Assembly: GCA_003290165.1 (NCBI GenBank)
Contig: QNQO01005754.1
Location: 62,001 to 126,000 of the forward strand
Reading direction: 5' to 3'
Source: Berberis thunbergii
Taxonomy: Eukaryota; Streptophyta; Magnoliopsida; Ranunculales; Berberidaceae
DNA length: 64,000 nt
Shown here: piece after piece, positions 44,717 to 55,493 of the stretch
How positions within the stretch are numbered: position 1 is the first letter of the stretch
Layout: each line of letters starts with the position of its first letter
Notes under the pieces: model-generated
The model's database searches: none
Seen by the model: the letters and a program-made list of their open reading frames with translations, nothing else
Told to the model about the DNA's origin: nothing
Translations under genes and position numbers: made by a program

Positions 44717-45097
44717 ATGGCATTCAGAGCGTACGTTGTCTATCGAGGTCGTTAGCCTGAAGTATACCTAAACTAGCCCACATGTTTATCCGCGGTATCA
44801 GGGTATAGGGGTGCTTCTTACAAGGGGTTTATGTCAGTCGAAGAAGCTGAGGAATAATACGAGTTGTGGGTTCGCTCAAAAGCGACGAGGAGAGATTCGG
44901 AGGAATCGAACAACAATAAAGATGTCAAAATTAACGATGTAGTTTTTGACGATCATGTCGGTCCATCGAATGATCAAAAAAATGTCACCCAAGGGAACAA
45001 TGATCCTTGGGCTTTTACGAGGGACTTAATCAATACTTTGATAATTGTACTTATTAACTTAGGTTTAATATTTATTCTTAAGCTCTTGGACGAATGA
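44717..45097 (+). pseudogene. Viroplasmin/RNase H1-N-like domain with C-terminal membrane segment (outer MULE copy)
   Basis: One frame of 127 codons from ATG at 44717: AFRAYVVYRGR at the start, GYRGASYKGF and YELWVRSK in the middle, DPWAFTRDLINTLIIVLINL near the end. The first ~55 residues match the caulimovirus-viroplasmin/RNase H1 N-terminal fold (YVVxxGRxPGIY...YKGF), which binds RNA:DNA hybrids in RNase H1. The last ~25 residues form one hydrophobic segment, suggesting a tail anchor. Three in-frame stops (44753, 44774, 44855) kill it. It is homologous to 52842-53231 over its whole length. It lies just inside the left TIR and points inward, opposite the FAR1 gene at the other end. Confidence 0.75.
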
Positions 45098-46430
45098 TGG
45101 AATTATATGTAATGTAATATGTACATACATATGTATTATGTGAATATATTTCACAATCCAATGAAATTTGTGTTTGATATTGTTCTTTTTTTTCTTCTGT
45201 ATGGTATGCTTTTGTTTCATATTGTTATTGCTATTCTTTTTTTGAACGCAAGCTGTGGTTGCGGAGTGTAACTTGTTGTTTGCATTCCAAATTCTGCCAG
45301 GATTCTTCATCAGACTTCCTACTCTTTGTAAGTGCACTGATTTGCTTATTCAATAGTGTGATAAGATCTGAATTGTTTTTGTAATGCTCTGCAGGATGGA
45401 ATCACCTAATTCATATATATCAACAGATAGAGTTCATGTATTCCTAAGGAAAATAGTGTGATAAGTTCATGAAGTAAGAAAATTTTGGGATTAATTTTCT
45501 GAATGCTCTAAATTTATTCCTGTATTATGTTCTTGTAGATCATGTTAAGTGCTTAAGGAAAATAAGACACATGAAACTGGATGGTTGTCCTGAAGGAAAC
45601 TTGTTCTGCAGTAAGAAATGTGAAAAGGTATATTAGATTTACTAGGTTTTTTTTCTGTTTGATATACCATATAAGGGCTTGATTTTTGTATAGACCATAA
45701 ATAGTTGAGTCTTAACCAATGTTATTTATTCCAACCACAAAAAAAAGTTATTTATTTAATTATAGGCTTGACGCGATTCATTAACCTCAATGCTCCTGTC
45801 AGTTTTTGTTTAACCTGGAATACTGCTTATGTTTCACTGTATTTGTTGCTTGAGGTGTGGGAAAAACTGACCATCTCCCTTGTTTAATGACTGCATGAAC
45901 TTTAAACATTGTTTGCCTCCAATGACATGTAGGTTCAATGGTTTATCACTGATGGCATGTGGGTATTGGGTAGTATATATGAACTAAAGAGTCCTGGATA
46001 GTAGGCGAGGATAAACAAATGAAGCACTGATGTTAGGACAGATATATGAAAAATTTAGCTTTTCTACATCACAATTTTGCTCTTATATCATGTTATTTCA
46101 ATATTTGCACTGTGCTACTTGGTTTTATGCTAGCTTTGAGTTTTGGTGGTTATATGTTATGCTTGCTTGGTTTTAAACATGGTGTTTCATGTTTAAAGCC
46201 ATATGTTATTCTTAATAGACAATCCAACCTTTTCAAGTTAAAGACATTTGGATGCAATTTAGTTTTGCTTTTCCTTTTATGTTCTTGTGTTTCATATCTG
46301 TTTGAAAGGCAAATGAATCTGTGTGTTTGTCTAATGTTATTTTTGCAGTGTAAGATTATGCTATTTGTAAATATTATTTTGCTGTGTAAGAGTAAAATTG
46401 ACAGTGAAACATTTGATTTTTAATTGCAGA
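45098..46430. other. Outer MULE interior, nothing recognised
   Basis: AT-rich DNA. A 125-codon hydrophobic ORF at 46046-46423 has no recognisable family and T-rich composition, so it is not called. Confidence 0.35.
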
Positions 46431-46618
46431 TATTGGAGTCTTGTTACATTGCTTATTGGATGAGAGTTTGTTGAAGATATCAAGTTTTTTACCTTTGCAT
46501 GTGTGAGTGCCCACAGGTTTGACTTGAAGTGGCTAGATTCGCATGTGACACATTGGAGCACCAGTGGAATGACCATTGGGATTGGTGGAGGGTACTTTGT
46601 TGTTGAATACAAATTCAA
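46361..46618 (-). pseudogene. Unassigned coding-like block cut by the inner MULE
   Basis: The minus-strand reading PPPIPMVIPLVLQCVTCESS is open, and the plus strand is also open in one frame here (46503-46619). When the inner MULE and one TSD copy are removed, a minus frame continues from 54123 through this block without a stop. Which strand was coding is not settled; the right-hand flank reads more convincingly on plus (F-box-like, 54034-54231). Confidence 0.3.
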
Positions 46619-46619
46619 G

Positions 46620-47395
46620 CAAAAATTCTACGCAGTCCGCGTCCACAGCCCGCCCTATGGCACGGACCCTCCCAGGCACGTGCCTTTGGGAGGGTGTCTC
46701 GCACGTGGATGCAAAACCCCCATACTCAGTCTGCTTCGATTCGAATTGAGGGAGAACAATGGCGAGAAACCCTTAGTAAAACCCTCCAAACCGAGAAATC
46801 CTCTCATCCTCATCGACTGCTCCTCAACAATCCACGGCGAATTCGCGCATCGATCTGCTCCTCATCGACTGCTCCTCCTCGACTCCTCGACTGCTCCTCC
46901 TCGACTGACTGCTCCTCCTCATCGAATCGACTGCTCCTCCTCCTCGCGCCTGCTCCTCCTCCTCCTCCTCGCACTACTCCTCCTCCTCTGCGCCGCTCGC
47001 ACTGCTCCTGCTCCTCCTTCTTCTGGTGTGTAATTTCAAACTCTTTTTGGTTAATTTATCTTCTGAAACTGAAATTATACAGAAAATTTCAAACTGTTTT
47101 TGGTTAATTTATATTCTGAAACTGAAATTATACTGAAAATTAAACTTAAATTTATCTAAAAAATTTTATACCCTGAAATCAGATAATCCTGAAATTCATA
47201 CTACTAAAATCAGATAATCCTGAAATTTATACCCTAAAATTTTTTTACCCTGAAATTCATGATAATCCTGCAAAAAATTTTACAAATTTTTGTTCAATTA
47301 TACTACTGAAATTCATGATAATCCTGCATATTTTTTACAAATTTTTGTTAAATTATGCTACTGAAATTCATGATAATCCTGCATAATTTTTGTTA
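46620..47395 (+). repeat. Left TIR of the inner MULE
   Basis: Inverted match of 53238-53926. It includes a GC-rich stretch with CTGCTCCTCC tandem motifs (46850-47030) and an AT-rich stretch with repeated GAAATTCATGATAATCCTGC. ORFs at 46503-47107 are TIR by-products. Confidence 0.85.
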
Positions 47396-47524
47396 AAAAA
47401 TAGATTTGATTATATTTTGTTAAATTTTTTTTTGTATAAATCAATCATAATTTTAGCGTAGTTGTAAAACATTTTAAAGATTACATATCTAATGATAACT
47501 ACTCCTTTAATAGGTATATAAGGG

Positions 47525-49566
47525 ATGGATAGTGTAGAAGATATTGAATTGATGGAGAATGAAAAAAATTTAGAAGAGATAAGGGATCCTACTGAAGGGA
47601 TGAAATTCAGCGACATTGATGAGTACAAACGTTATTATTATGATTATGCCTATAAAATAGGATTTCCAGTGAAAGTAAAAAATACAGAAAAATGTCTTTT
47701 GGGCTGATGCATGGAGCAGAGCAGCTTATAAGGAGTTTGGAGATGTTGTTACCTTTGACACTACATACTTAACGAATAAGTATGACATGCCATTTGCTCC
47801 CTTTGTTGGGGTGAACCATCACGGACAGTCAATTCTTTTGGGATTTGGATTGATATGTGGTGAGACCATTGAAGAGTTTGTTTGGCTTTTCAAAACTTGG
47901 CTGGTGTGTATGAATGACAATGCTCCGACCGCAATAATCACTGATCAAGTTAGGGCAATGAAGAGAGCCGTTGAAATTGTATTTCCCAATACCCGACACA
48001 GATGGTGCTTGTGGCATATTATGAAGAAGTTGCCTGAAAAATTGTCTGGTTACAATCAATATGAGGCAATAAAGTTTGCAATGCAAAGAGCAGTTTACGA
48101 TTCTTTGTCTCATGAAGAGTTTGAAGTAAATTGGCATGGTTTCATTGAGAAATATTGTCTGCAAGAAAATGATTGGTTGAGAGGATTATATCTTGAAAGA
48201 ATGCGTTGGGTGCCAACATATCAAAGATCTACTTTTTGGGCGGGGGTGTCTTCAACTCAAAGGAGTGAAAGCATGAATGCTTTTTTTGATGGTTATGTAA
48301 ATTCAAAGACCACTTTGAAGCAATTCGTTAAACAATATGAGAATGCACTACGAAGTAAGGTTCAAAAGGAAGCTGAAACGGATTTTAAATCGTATAACCG
48401 ACTGATCCCTTGCATTACTCCTTATACAATAGAGAAAACATTTCAAACTGCCTACACTACAAAAAAATTTAAGGAGTTCCAACACGAGATAGCAGGGAAT
48501 ATATGTTGTACAATAAGTAGTAAAGTTATAAATGAAAGTGGCTTTGAGGTATACGTTGTTAGACAAGACTTGGTGATAGGAGATAGACGACGTTCAGTCA
48601 ATTTTATAGTAAATTTTAACGTTGGCGACTTCAATATCAAGTGTAATTGTCAATTGTTTGAGTTCAAGGGGATCTTATGCAGACATGTATTGAAAGTGTT
48701 GTTTGAAAGCCATATTCATGTTATACCAGATAAATATGTTCTTCGGAGGTGGAGGAAAGATGTGAAGAGGGCTCATAGAACGGTTAAGATTGTTTATTCA
48801 GATTGGGGAATGAAGCCTGAAAGTGAAAGGTTTGACAAGATGTGTAGTCACTTCTATGAAATGGCCGAGTACGCCGCTGAGGATGAAAAGAAGACATGCC
48901 AAGTTCATGAATGGATCAATTTGAAAATGGACCAACTCAAAACTGATGATGGTGATGAGAGTGTTGATTCACATGGGTTTATGGAATTTGGGTCCAACAC
49001 TACTAGTTCTGGGATGCAATCCAACATTCATAGTCCATTACCGGTTCGTAGCAAAGGCCGGCGCTCTAAGGCAAGGATGCAACCCACAGATGAAAAGATT
49101 CGAAAAAATTACAAAGGAAAAAAATAAACAAGCAAAAAATGTGGTATGTTCTGCAATATGTTTTTTTTGAATATTTAATTTCTTAAGTCTAGAATATTTG
49201 ACACATGTCATTTGTATGGTTGTTCCCAGAGTGGAATCGAAGGATCAGAATATTTGACACCGCATTCAATAAATCCAAATACCCAGGTTTGTTTTAATAT
49301 ATTTACTGACGCGTAACTATCACTTATGTTTGTTTATTTATGATTTGTATTTGTGGACTTCAAGGATGAAACAATTGTGTCACAATCTGGTGCATTATCA
49401 GGAATGAATCATATTTATTCGCTCCTCTCACAGGTATTGCACTTATGATTTCCTAATATTGCAGTTATTTTGCAGTGAAATTCTTTATTATTTATTTAGT
49501 TATTTATTTTGGCAGACACCAACTTCAAACAATGACATGGAGTTGCCAGACTATAGGTGGTTGTGA
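47525..49566 (+). pseudogene. FAR1/FHY3-type MULE transposase, internally deleted (inner MULE)
   Basis: Exon 1 (from 47525) encodes the start of the FAR1 zinc-binding DNA-binding domain (GMKFSDIDEYKRYYYDYAYK). At ~47690 an internal deletion plus frame change joins VKVKNTEK to NVFWADAWSRAAYKEFGD, removing the Cys/His part of the domain and the N-terminal linker. The main frame then runs to 49127: MULE transposase domain (VVTFDTTYLTNKYDMPFAPF, GVNHHGQS, IITDQVRAMKRA, FPNTRHRWCLWHIMKKL) and a SWIM zinc finger (CNCQLFEFKGILCRHVL). A stop in an A-run at 49127 breaks the link to three small C-terminal exons (about 49231-49286, 49365-49433, 49516-49566) ending PDYRWL. The promoter is presumably in the TIR. 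Confidence 0.88.
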
Positions 49567-50149
49567 ATTCAAAATAATTTCAAGTAAGGTTAGTTTCTTG
49601 TTCTTCCAAGTTATTTAGTGTAGAATATATTCTTTAGGGTGTTCGATTGATTTGTGCCTTGTATTTATTTTCTCACGGTTGACAAAGTTGTCAGGTTTAA
49701 TCAATTGAGCACAAAACCAAGTGTAATCATTTGATTTGTAGAGAAATGTAGATCAAGGTATCCATTCTAACATCCTCGGGGATATTACAGCTCCATGTCT
49801 GGGGGGATGTTTTGCTGTTAGATTGTATTCTTCTCAATGCTGACATAGATTGTATGTATGTATGTGTTTCACAACTAAATGGTGTCAACAGTTTGAACTT
49901 GCCATGTGTAGATTATTGAAATTTGTCAATAAACCTGGCCATCAATAAGCTGCATTTAGATTTTTAGACCCTTTTTTTATTTGATTCTCAGAGTTTTATT
50001 TCACTTTGACGGTTTGTAAAGTGGATGGTCTTCTGCAGAGACAACTCACTGTCCATTCACTTGGTGTGTCATTTTTATGAAAATCCATCCTTCTTCAAAC
50101 TTGTAATCGAGGAGAATTGTCTTACATATACTTTTGTTTCTGTTTTTAG
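49567..50149. other. Inner MULE interior
   Basis: 3' region of the transposase and intron-like DNA before the phytocyanin exon; nothing recognised. Confidence 0.35.
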
Positions 50150-50472
50150 TTTTTATATATGATAGGAACCAGATGGACGTATTGGAAGTGAACAAGACCA
50201 ACTATGAGAATTGCATAGCAGATCATCCACTCCATAACTGGACTACTGGAGCTGGAAGGGATGTTGTTCCACTTAATGTTACTAGGCACTATTACTTCAT
50301 CAGTGGCAAAGGGTTCTGCTATGGAGGTATGAAGCTTGCTGTAATTGTTAAAAACCCACCACCTCCTCCAATGGCCTCTCCTTCAAGCCACAAGAACGAA
50401 TCTCCTGCCTTGGGCAATCACATGGTTATGAGAATCTCCTGCCTTGTTTCATCCCATTATGTTTTCTACTAA
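50150..50472 (+). pseudogene. Captured phytocyanin/early-nodulin-like exon
   Basis: After an acceptor (GTTTTTAG ending 50149) the frame reads FIYDRNQMDVLEVNKTNYEN, DVVPLNVTRHYYFISGKGFC, YGGMKLAVIVKNPPPPP, then a Ser/Pro-rich tail. This is the second half of a plant phytocyanin (plastocyanin-like) domain of the non-copper early-nodulin-like or lamin-like type: FISG and GFC replace the FICG and GHC copper sites. The signal peptide and first exon are absent. Apoplastic GPI-anchored role in the parent family; here a transposon-captured piece. Confidence 0.75.
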
Positions 50473-51609
50473 TCCAAGCTTAAGTTTATATTACAACTCT
50501 CCCTTTAGGACAGATAGATACTAGCAATTCAGTGAACAGTGATCAGTGTTTTGAGCTTTTGAGTTTGTAAATTTGATTAAGTGTTTTGAGTTTGAGTTGG
50601 AGTTTGTAAATTCAGCGAACAATGATCAGTGTTTTGAGCTTCTGAGTTTGTAAATTTGATTAAGTGATCAGGTTGTAAATTTGGAATGGAGTTGCAGGTT
50701 GTAAATTTGATTGTGATCAGGTTGTAAATTCAATTTAGGAACGCAGAGTGTAATTGTAAATTTAGGAATGCAGAGTTCAATTTAGGAATGCAGGTTGTAA
50801 ATTTGATTGTAGTTGAGCTTCTATCTTGGAATGGAGTTGCAGGCCTCCTGATATTGGACTAGAGGGCAGCGAGCTGAACCATGCCTGGGAGGTTATTGTT
50901 GATGCTGAACTGCTCCTTGGATCTCTGAGTTGGTAGTTAGTTGAGTTATTCTTGGTTTTCCTGGAATCATCCCTCTCGTACTTTTTTTTTGGATTTCTAT
51001 TTATATTTTTATCAATGTCTTGTGGGTATTGGATTTGAAATTGTCACCTTATGTCAAAATGTAATGTTGTTTAGACAGTTTTTGGTCATGGGAAGTATAT
51101 ATTGAATTGGGGTCAGCTCATTTTTGGCTGGGTTGTTGCTTTATGAGGCTTTCTCAACGTCCTTTTTTCGTTCTGCCAGTCAATAGCTGATATTTTTAGT
51201 GGTGTACCTTATTTGCTTCTGACATGGCTTAAAAGAATTGGAGTGTCTTATGGAAACTGTTTCTGATATTCACCTTGTACGCATAATTATCAACAGGTTG
51301 CCATTCTCTTGGCTGACATTGAGGAATGAGTTTGGAGGATTTTCGGTTTGAGTCTTTCTTAGTATAGTTCTCCGTTTAACTTATGTTTTTCATGGAGGAC
51401 TGCCTTCCTCTGCTTATTCCTTTTGTTGATTCTGGTTGTTTTTTAAATTTTTACATCATGGCATATGATGCAGATAATGCAACCTCTAAGTCAAAATATG
51501 ACTGTCGGTTCCTCTCACTTGGGTAGTTGAAAATAGCAGTTTTGTGTTGTCAATAAAAGTTAGTGGCTTTCATCATCCAAGTTAATTGGTAATTGTAAAA
51601 GTTATCAAA
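50473..51609. other. Inner MULE interior with short direct repeats
   Basis: GTGATCAGTGTTTTGAGCTT and AGTTTGTAAATTTGATTAAG motifs recur between 50530 and 50820. Related sequence reappears inverted near 52110-52240, next to the PPR fragment. No gene. Confidence 0.4.
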
Positions 51610-52101
51610 TCATAAGAATAAATCTAAAACATAGCTTGCATGGTCATCTGGGGCAAGTTCAACAAGTTGAATCCCAGCTTGTTCCCCCATTTTGAGATTT
51701 TTGTCAATTCTACAAGAGGCCGATAAAACCTTCCACATAACTATGTATGGATCCACTGGCATGGTTTTTATCATCTCATCTGCCTTATCAAACAAACCTG
51801 CATGGCCAAAGAGGTCAATCATGCACCCATAATGTGCAATGTATGGTTCGATACCATAAACCTCAGTCATCTTTTCAAAACAACCTAAACCTTCTTTAAC
51901 CAACCCTCCATGACTACAAGCATTCAACACACATGCAAAAGTTATTGCATCAGGCCGAATCCCTGCAGAGTCCATCGTGGAGAAGAGCTGGATTGCTTTC
52001 AAGCTCTGACCATTTGAAGCTAAGCCAGAGATAATCCCATTCCAAATGTCCACACTTTTCATTCCCACACTTGGCATACATGCTAATAAGTGACGAACCA
52101 T
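51610..52101 (-). pseudogene. Captured PPR protein fragment (PLS/E-type)
   Basis: 163 open codons with PPR signatures: WNGIISGLASNGQSLKAIQL, GIRPDAITFACVLNACSHGG, YGIEPYIAHYGCMIDLFGHA, MPVDPYIVMWKVL, then an E-domain-like GEQAGIQLVELAPDDHASYV. It covers the last two to three repeats and part of the E domain; organelle RNA-editing type PPR proteins end this way. There is no start region and the C-terminus is cut. Antisense to the phytocyanin and transposase genes. Confidence 0.8.
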
Positions 52102-52841
52102 TCCAAATTTAGAACCTGATCACTTAATCAGATCTACAAACTCAAAAGCTCAAAACACTGATCAATGTTCACTGAATTTACTAACTCCAACTCAAACTCA
52201 AAACACTTAATCAAATTTACAAACTCACTCACTGAAATAAATCTTCCACACTGAAATGGGTTTTTTCTTCGGCTCACTCACTCACTCACTCCACCAGGCT
52301 TCAAAGAAGAAGGAGGAGGCGCAATGAATTCTCCTTGTCAGGAATATCAGCATTGTGCAAAAATAAAAAAGATGGTTTGCTAGGAGAACAACCAATCTTG
52401 GCAACAGACAAGTAGAAAGTAGAAAGTGAAACTTCAATTCGACTGACAAACTAAGCACAACTAGATTTTTAGCTTCTATTACTAGAAAAATGACTAAGAA
52501 ACCATAATAGGAAGCTTACAATCAACAGGCTGATCCTTAAAAGAAAGCATAGACCTCAATTGGGACTATATATCTTTGAATGATCCCCTCCCTACTGCAA
52601 CCATTCACAGCAAAGATGATAATGTGGAAAAAAAAATGCAGCACAGTAGATGTCCTAGTTTTGTACAAGAAGAATTCACTGCAAAACAGAATTCTGGCAC
52701 ATATACAAATCATATGAAACTCCAATAAAGAACCAATTCGGCAGTAGCTGAAACAAGAAATCGCCCCAAGGGTAAAAAAAATCTCATATAAAACATCTAT
52801 ATCTCATAACAAACACGTTTGAAATACCTCTTACAGAGAAT
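52102..52841. other. Inner MULE interior
   Basis: No gene recognised. CTCACTCACTCACTCACT microsatellite near 52275. Confidence 0.35.
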
Positions 52842-53231
52842 TCAAAATGCCACAAGTTTGAACAAAAAAACTACCATTATCATAAGAAACACCACTAGCA
52901 GTGCATTAATCAAATCCCTTGTCAAAGCCCATTTATCATTGTTCGCTTCAGCTTCACCCGCGCGAGCGTGATACTGATTAGCTTCGAGGAGATTTCTTAC
53001 CTCGCAGTTCTTATTTTTGACCTCTGCAGCAGATGATGAGCTTGCCTCATCGTTATATTCCACCACTTTTGAGCGAACCCACTCTTCATAACTAGCATGA
53101 GCCTCGGCAGCTGGGGCAAAACCCTTGTACAAATTACCACTATATCATGTTACTTGGATTGCACAATCTTGCCAAGTTTAGTAAATTCCAGGGACACGAC
53201 CGCGATATACCACATATGCCTTGTATGTCAT
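52842..53231 (-). pseudogene. Viroplasmin/RNase H1-N-like domain with C-terminal membrane segment (inner MULE copy)
   Basis: 130 codons in one frame from ATG at 53231. The N-terminus reads MTYKAYVVYRGRVPGIY, then stop, TWQDCAIQVT, stop, YSGNLYKGF. This is an almost complete viroplasmin/RNase H1 N-terminal motif set (YVVYRGRVPGIYxxWxxCxxQVxxYxGxxYKGF) with two nonsense codons. A charged middle (YEEWVRSKVVEYNDEAS) leads to WALTRDLINALLVVFLMIMV, a single C-terminal hydrophobic helix. The start codon sits at the inner edge of the right TIR and the gene reads inward, towards the transposase. Whole-length homologue of 44717-45097. Confidence 0.8.
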
Positions 53232-53237
53232 TGTTGG

Positions 53238-53926
53238 GTTAAGATCTTTATTTCAACATACAAAAATTTGTAAAAAATTTGCAGGATTCTCATGAATTTC
53301 AGTAGTATAATTGAACAAAAATTTGTAAAAATTTTGCAGGATTATCATGAATTTCAGGGTAAAAAGTTTTGGGGTATAAATTTCAGGATTATCTTATGTC
53401 AGTAGTATGAATTTCAGGATTATCTGATGATGGTGAAAATTGATCAAAATTTGTAATTTATCGACATTCAGAGCAAATTGATCAAAACTGATGATGGTGA
53501 AAATTGATAAAAATTAGCCCTAATTTTCAAGGTAAACAAAAAGAATTTGAAATTACATACCAGAAGAAGGAGGAGCAGGAGCAGTGCGAGCGGCGCAGAG
53601 GAGGAGGAGCAGTGCGAGGAGGAGCATGCGCGAGGAGGAGGAGCAGTCGATTCAATGAGGAGGAGCAGTCGACTCGATGAGGAGGAGCAGTCGATGAGGA
53701 GCAGATCGATGCGCGAATTCGCCGTGGATTGTTGAGGAGGAGAGGATTTCTCGGTTGGGAGGGTTTTACTAAGGGTTTCTCGCCATTATTCTCCCTCAAT
53801 TCGAATCGAAGCAAACTGAGTATGGGGGTTTTGCATCCACATGCGAGACACCCTCCCAAAGGCACGTGCCTGGGAGGGTCCGTGCCATAGGGCGGGTTGT
53901 GGACGCGGGCTGCGTAGAATTTTTGC
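53238..53926 (-). repeat. Right TIR of the inner MULE
   Basis: Inverted match of 46620-47395 with a few indels; it includes GGAGGAGCAG repeats and the GGCACGTGCC block. ORFs on both strands here are TIR by-products. Confidence 0.85.
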
Positions 53927-54033
53927 AAAGTCAAGACCAAACGGTTGAACTTATTCATGGCAGCCAATTGTTTTTGGGGCGATGAAGAAATAGGCATAAA
54001 CTGAATGATGACACGAGAATCGATTTTCCTATC

Positions 54034-54231
54034 ATGTTGAAATTGATAGAAAATGGCGAAGTATTGTTGCTGTATAATGACAAGATTTTGGGTTACTTCA
54101 ATCCCAAATGCAGAACTTTCCAATCTATCTTAACACAGCAGAAATATCGCTTCTTGGGTCCTGTTCGTCCAATTCTACACGTTCAGAGTCTCATATCTCC
54201 GAGCAATGTCACTCAATTAAAGACGAGGTAA
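54034..54231 (+). pseudogene. F-box-associated-domain-like fragment
   Basis: The plus-strand reading MLKLIENGEVLLLYNDKILG, then YFNPKCRTFQSI, ending in VQSLISPSNV, resembles the C-terminal part of plant F-box-associated (kelch-like) proteins, where a strand of the form GExLLxYxDKxLGxYxPKxRTF is common. Upstream continuity is lost at stops near 53985-54030 and at the inner MULE insertion. The opposite strand is also open, so the assignment is tentative. It belongs to the outer MULE. Confidence 0.4.
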
Positions 54232-54621
54232 ATTCATTCAATGAGGATGAGTATCTGAGACAGAATGCAGAGGCTGCTTTGCTGCTGTGTTGAAGCAAAC
54301 ATTCAATGGGTATCTCTTGTCTGCACAAACACTTACTCACTGTTTGATTTCTGTTCACTGACACTCAAGATGATGACGATAAAATTGATTTTTTTTGTAT
54401 TTAGCATTTCATTTTTGTTAGGAGAAAACTAATCTGACACTACACAAAATTGACACTTTTGTAACAACTCTAAAAACAGTATCACTTTTGAGATGTTACA
54501 ATCCACCAAACAATTTTAAGTCAAAACTAAATTTACTCTAAAAATGAAAAACAGTAACACAAAAAAATGATACAATAAGTTGAATCACCATGAATAGTAT
54601 CAATTCTATAACCATACTCTT

Positions 54622-55100
54622 TGTCACGGACTAGTAATCCGTGCGGCACTAGTTATTCAATTCACTAGTAAGCCTATTGAGTAGTTACTTTGACGGGTAC
54701 AAATATTAACTTGAGAATGCACAATATCAATATGTAGACAATATAACAATGCACAATAGTCAGTAAAAGTTCTCATTCACATTCAATAGATTACAATGGG
54801 GAGGAACGTTCGGAAGGACGTTGCTCAAGACTAGTTCGATGATATCGATCGATGGAAATACAAGTTGAAGTTGAAAAGCAATGAAAAGAAATCAATAAAA
54901 ATGTTAGCGGTACAGTCTGACCCGACTATGCAATGGAGACAACACGTCCTCACATTCAAGAGCTCAAACATTCCCCCTATATTATAGATGTTAAGCATTT
55001 GGGCACTTTTTAAAAGGGAACATTGAGTTTTGAGACCATTAGGAAAGTTTTGAAATGCCTCTGACCTTGGTTTCTCTGACCAACGGTACTAGTCCTGACA
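54622..55100 (-). repeat. Chromovirus 3' LTR fragment
   Basis: On the minus strand it begins TGTCAGGACTAGTACCG right after the purine-rich tract GAGTGTGGGAGAG and ends at ...GTCCGTGACA, giving TG...CA ends. No partner LTR in the window. Confidence 0.65.
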
Positions 55101-55111
55101 CTCTCCCACAC

Positions 55112-55381
55112 TCAATTCGCTGACGCCCTCGTAGCGAACTTTTCCAAGTACTCTTCCAGCTTTGAAAGGTATGGCAGCAGATGCTCGACTGGCTCCCAAC
55201 TAATCTCTGAAGGAGGTTCATCCTGCCACTTGACCAAATACTCTCTATCCGGGCCTGTGTTGTTGATGAGGCGGTCAGCTAAGATTTCTTCCACTTCTCG
55301 ATCTGGCTTAGTAGGATGCTTAGGCAATGCTCGTGTAGATACATTTTTTGTGGGATCAGTGGCATCTGCATGGTGATACAA
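55112..55381 (-). pseudogene. Chromodomain end of a Ty3/Gypsy chromovirus integrase
   Basis: Encodes EVEEILADRLINNTGPDREY followed by LVKWQDEPPSEISWEPVEHL, a chromodomain with the aromatic cage Y...W...W, then LPYLSKLEEYLEKF up to the stop. In chromoviruses this module ends the integrase and directs insertion to heterochromatin. The catalytic core is missing. Position directly before a polypurine tract and LTR confirms a retrotransposon 3' end. Confidence 0.8.
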
Positions 55382-55493
55382 TTATTGTATCATTTTGTTT
55401 TGTGAAAATGTGTAAAATTGTTAGGTAAATTGTTACACTTCAAAAGTGATATTGTTTTTGGAGTTGTTACAAAATTGTCAATTTGGTATAGTG

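Larger units (their letters stand above)
46620..53926. mobile_element. Inner MULE, 7.3 kb, inserted in the outer MULE
   Basis: TIRs begin AAAAATTCTACGCAG; the left TIR spans 46620 to ~47395 and the right ~53238 to 53926. Shared landmarks are GGCACGTGCC, CTCCTCC-rich leader repeats and TTCATGATAATCCTGCA repeats. The probable 9-bp TSD is AAATTCAAG (46611-46619) and AAAGTCAAG (53927-53935), one mismatch. It carries a FAR1-type transposase (plus, next to the left TIR), a viroplasmin-like gene (minus, next to the right TIR), and captured phytocyanin and PPR fragments. Confidence 0.85.
54438..55493. mobile_element. Short non-autonomous CACTA element carrying a chromovirus 3' end
   Basis: Left terminus CACTACACAAAATTGACAC; right terminus read inward CACTATACCAAATTGACA. 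The arms match for ~80 bp (TTTTGTAACAACTC, AAAAACA(G/A)TATCACTTTTGA). 3-bp flanks TGA and CGA differ at one base. The 1056-bp element contains a chromovirus LTR, polypurine tract and chromodomain. Inserted in the outer MULE. Confidence 0.75.

Noticed and set aside
46046..46423. 125-codon hydrophobic ORF
   Set aside because: T-rich composition explains the hydrophobic residues; no motif and no homologue in the partner MULE.
53527..54123. 198-codon minus-strand ORF
   Set aside because: Composite of inner TIR sequence and outer flank; it crosses the MULE boundary at 53926 and cannot be an original gene.
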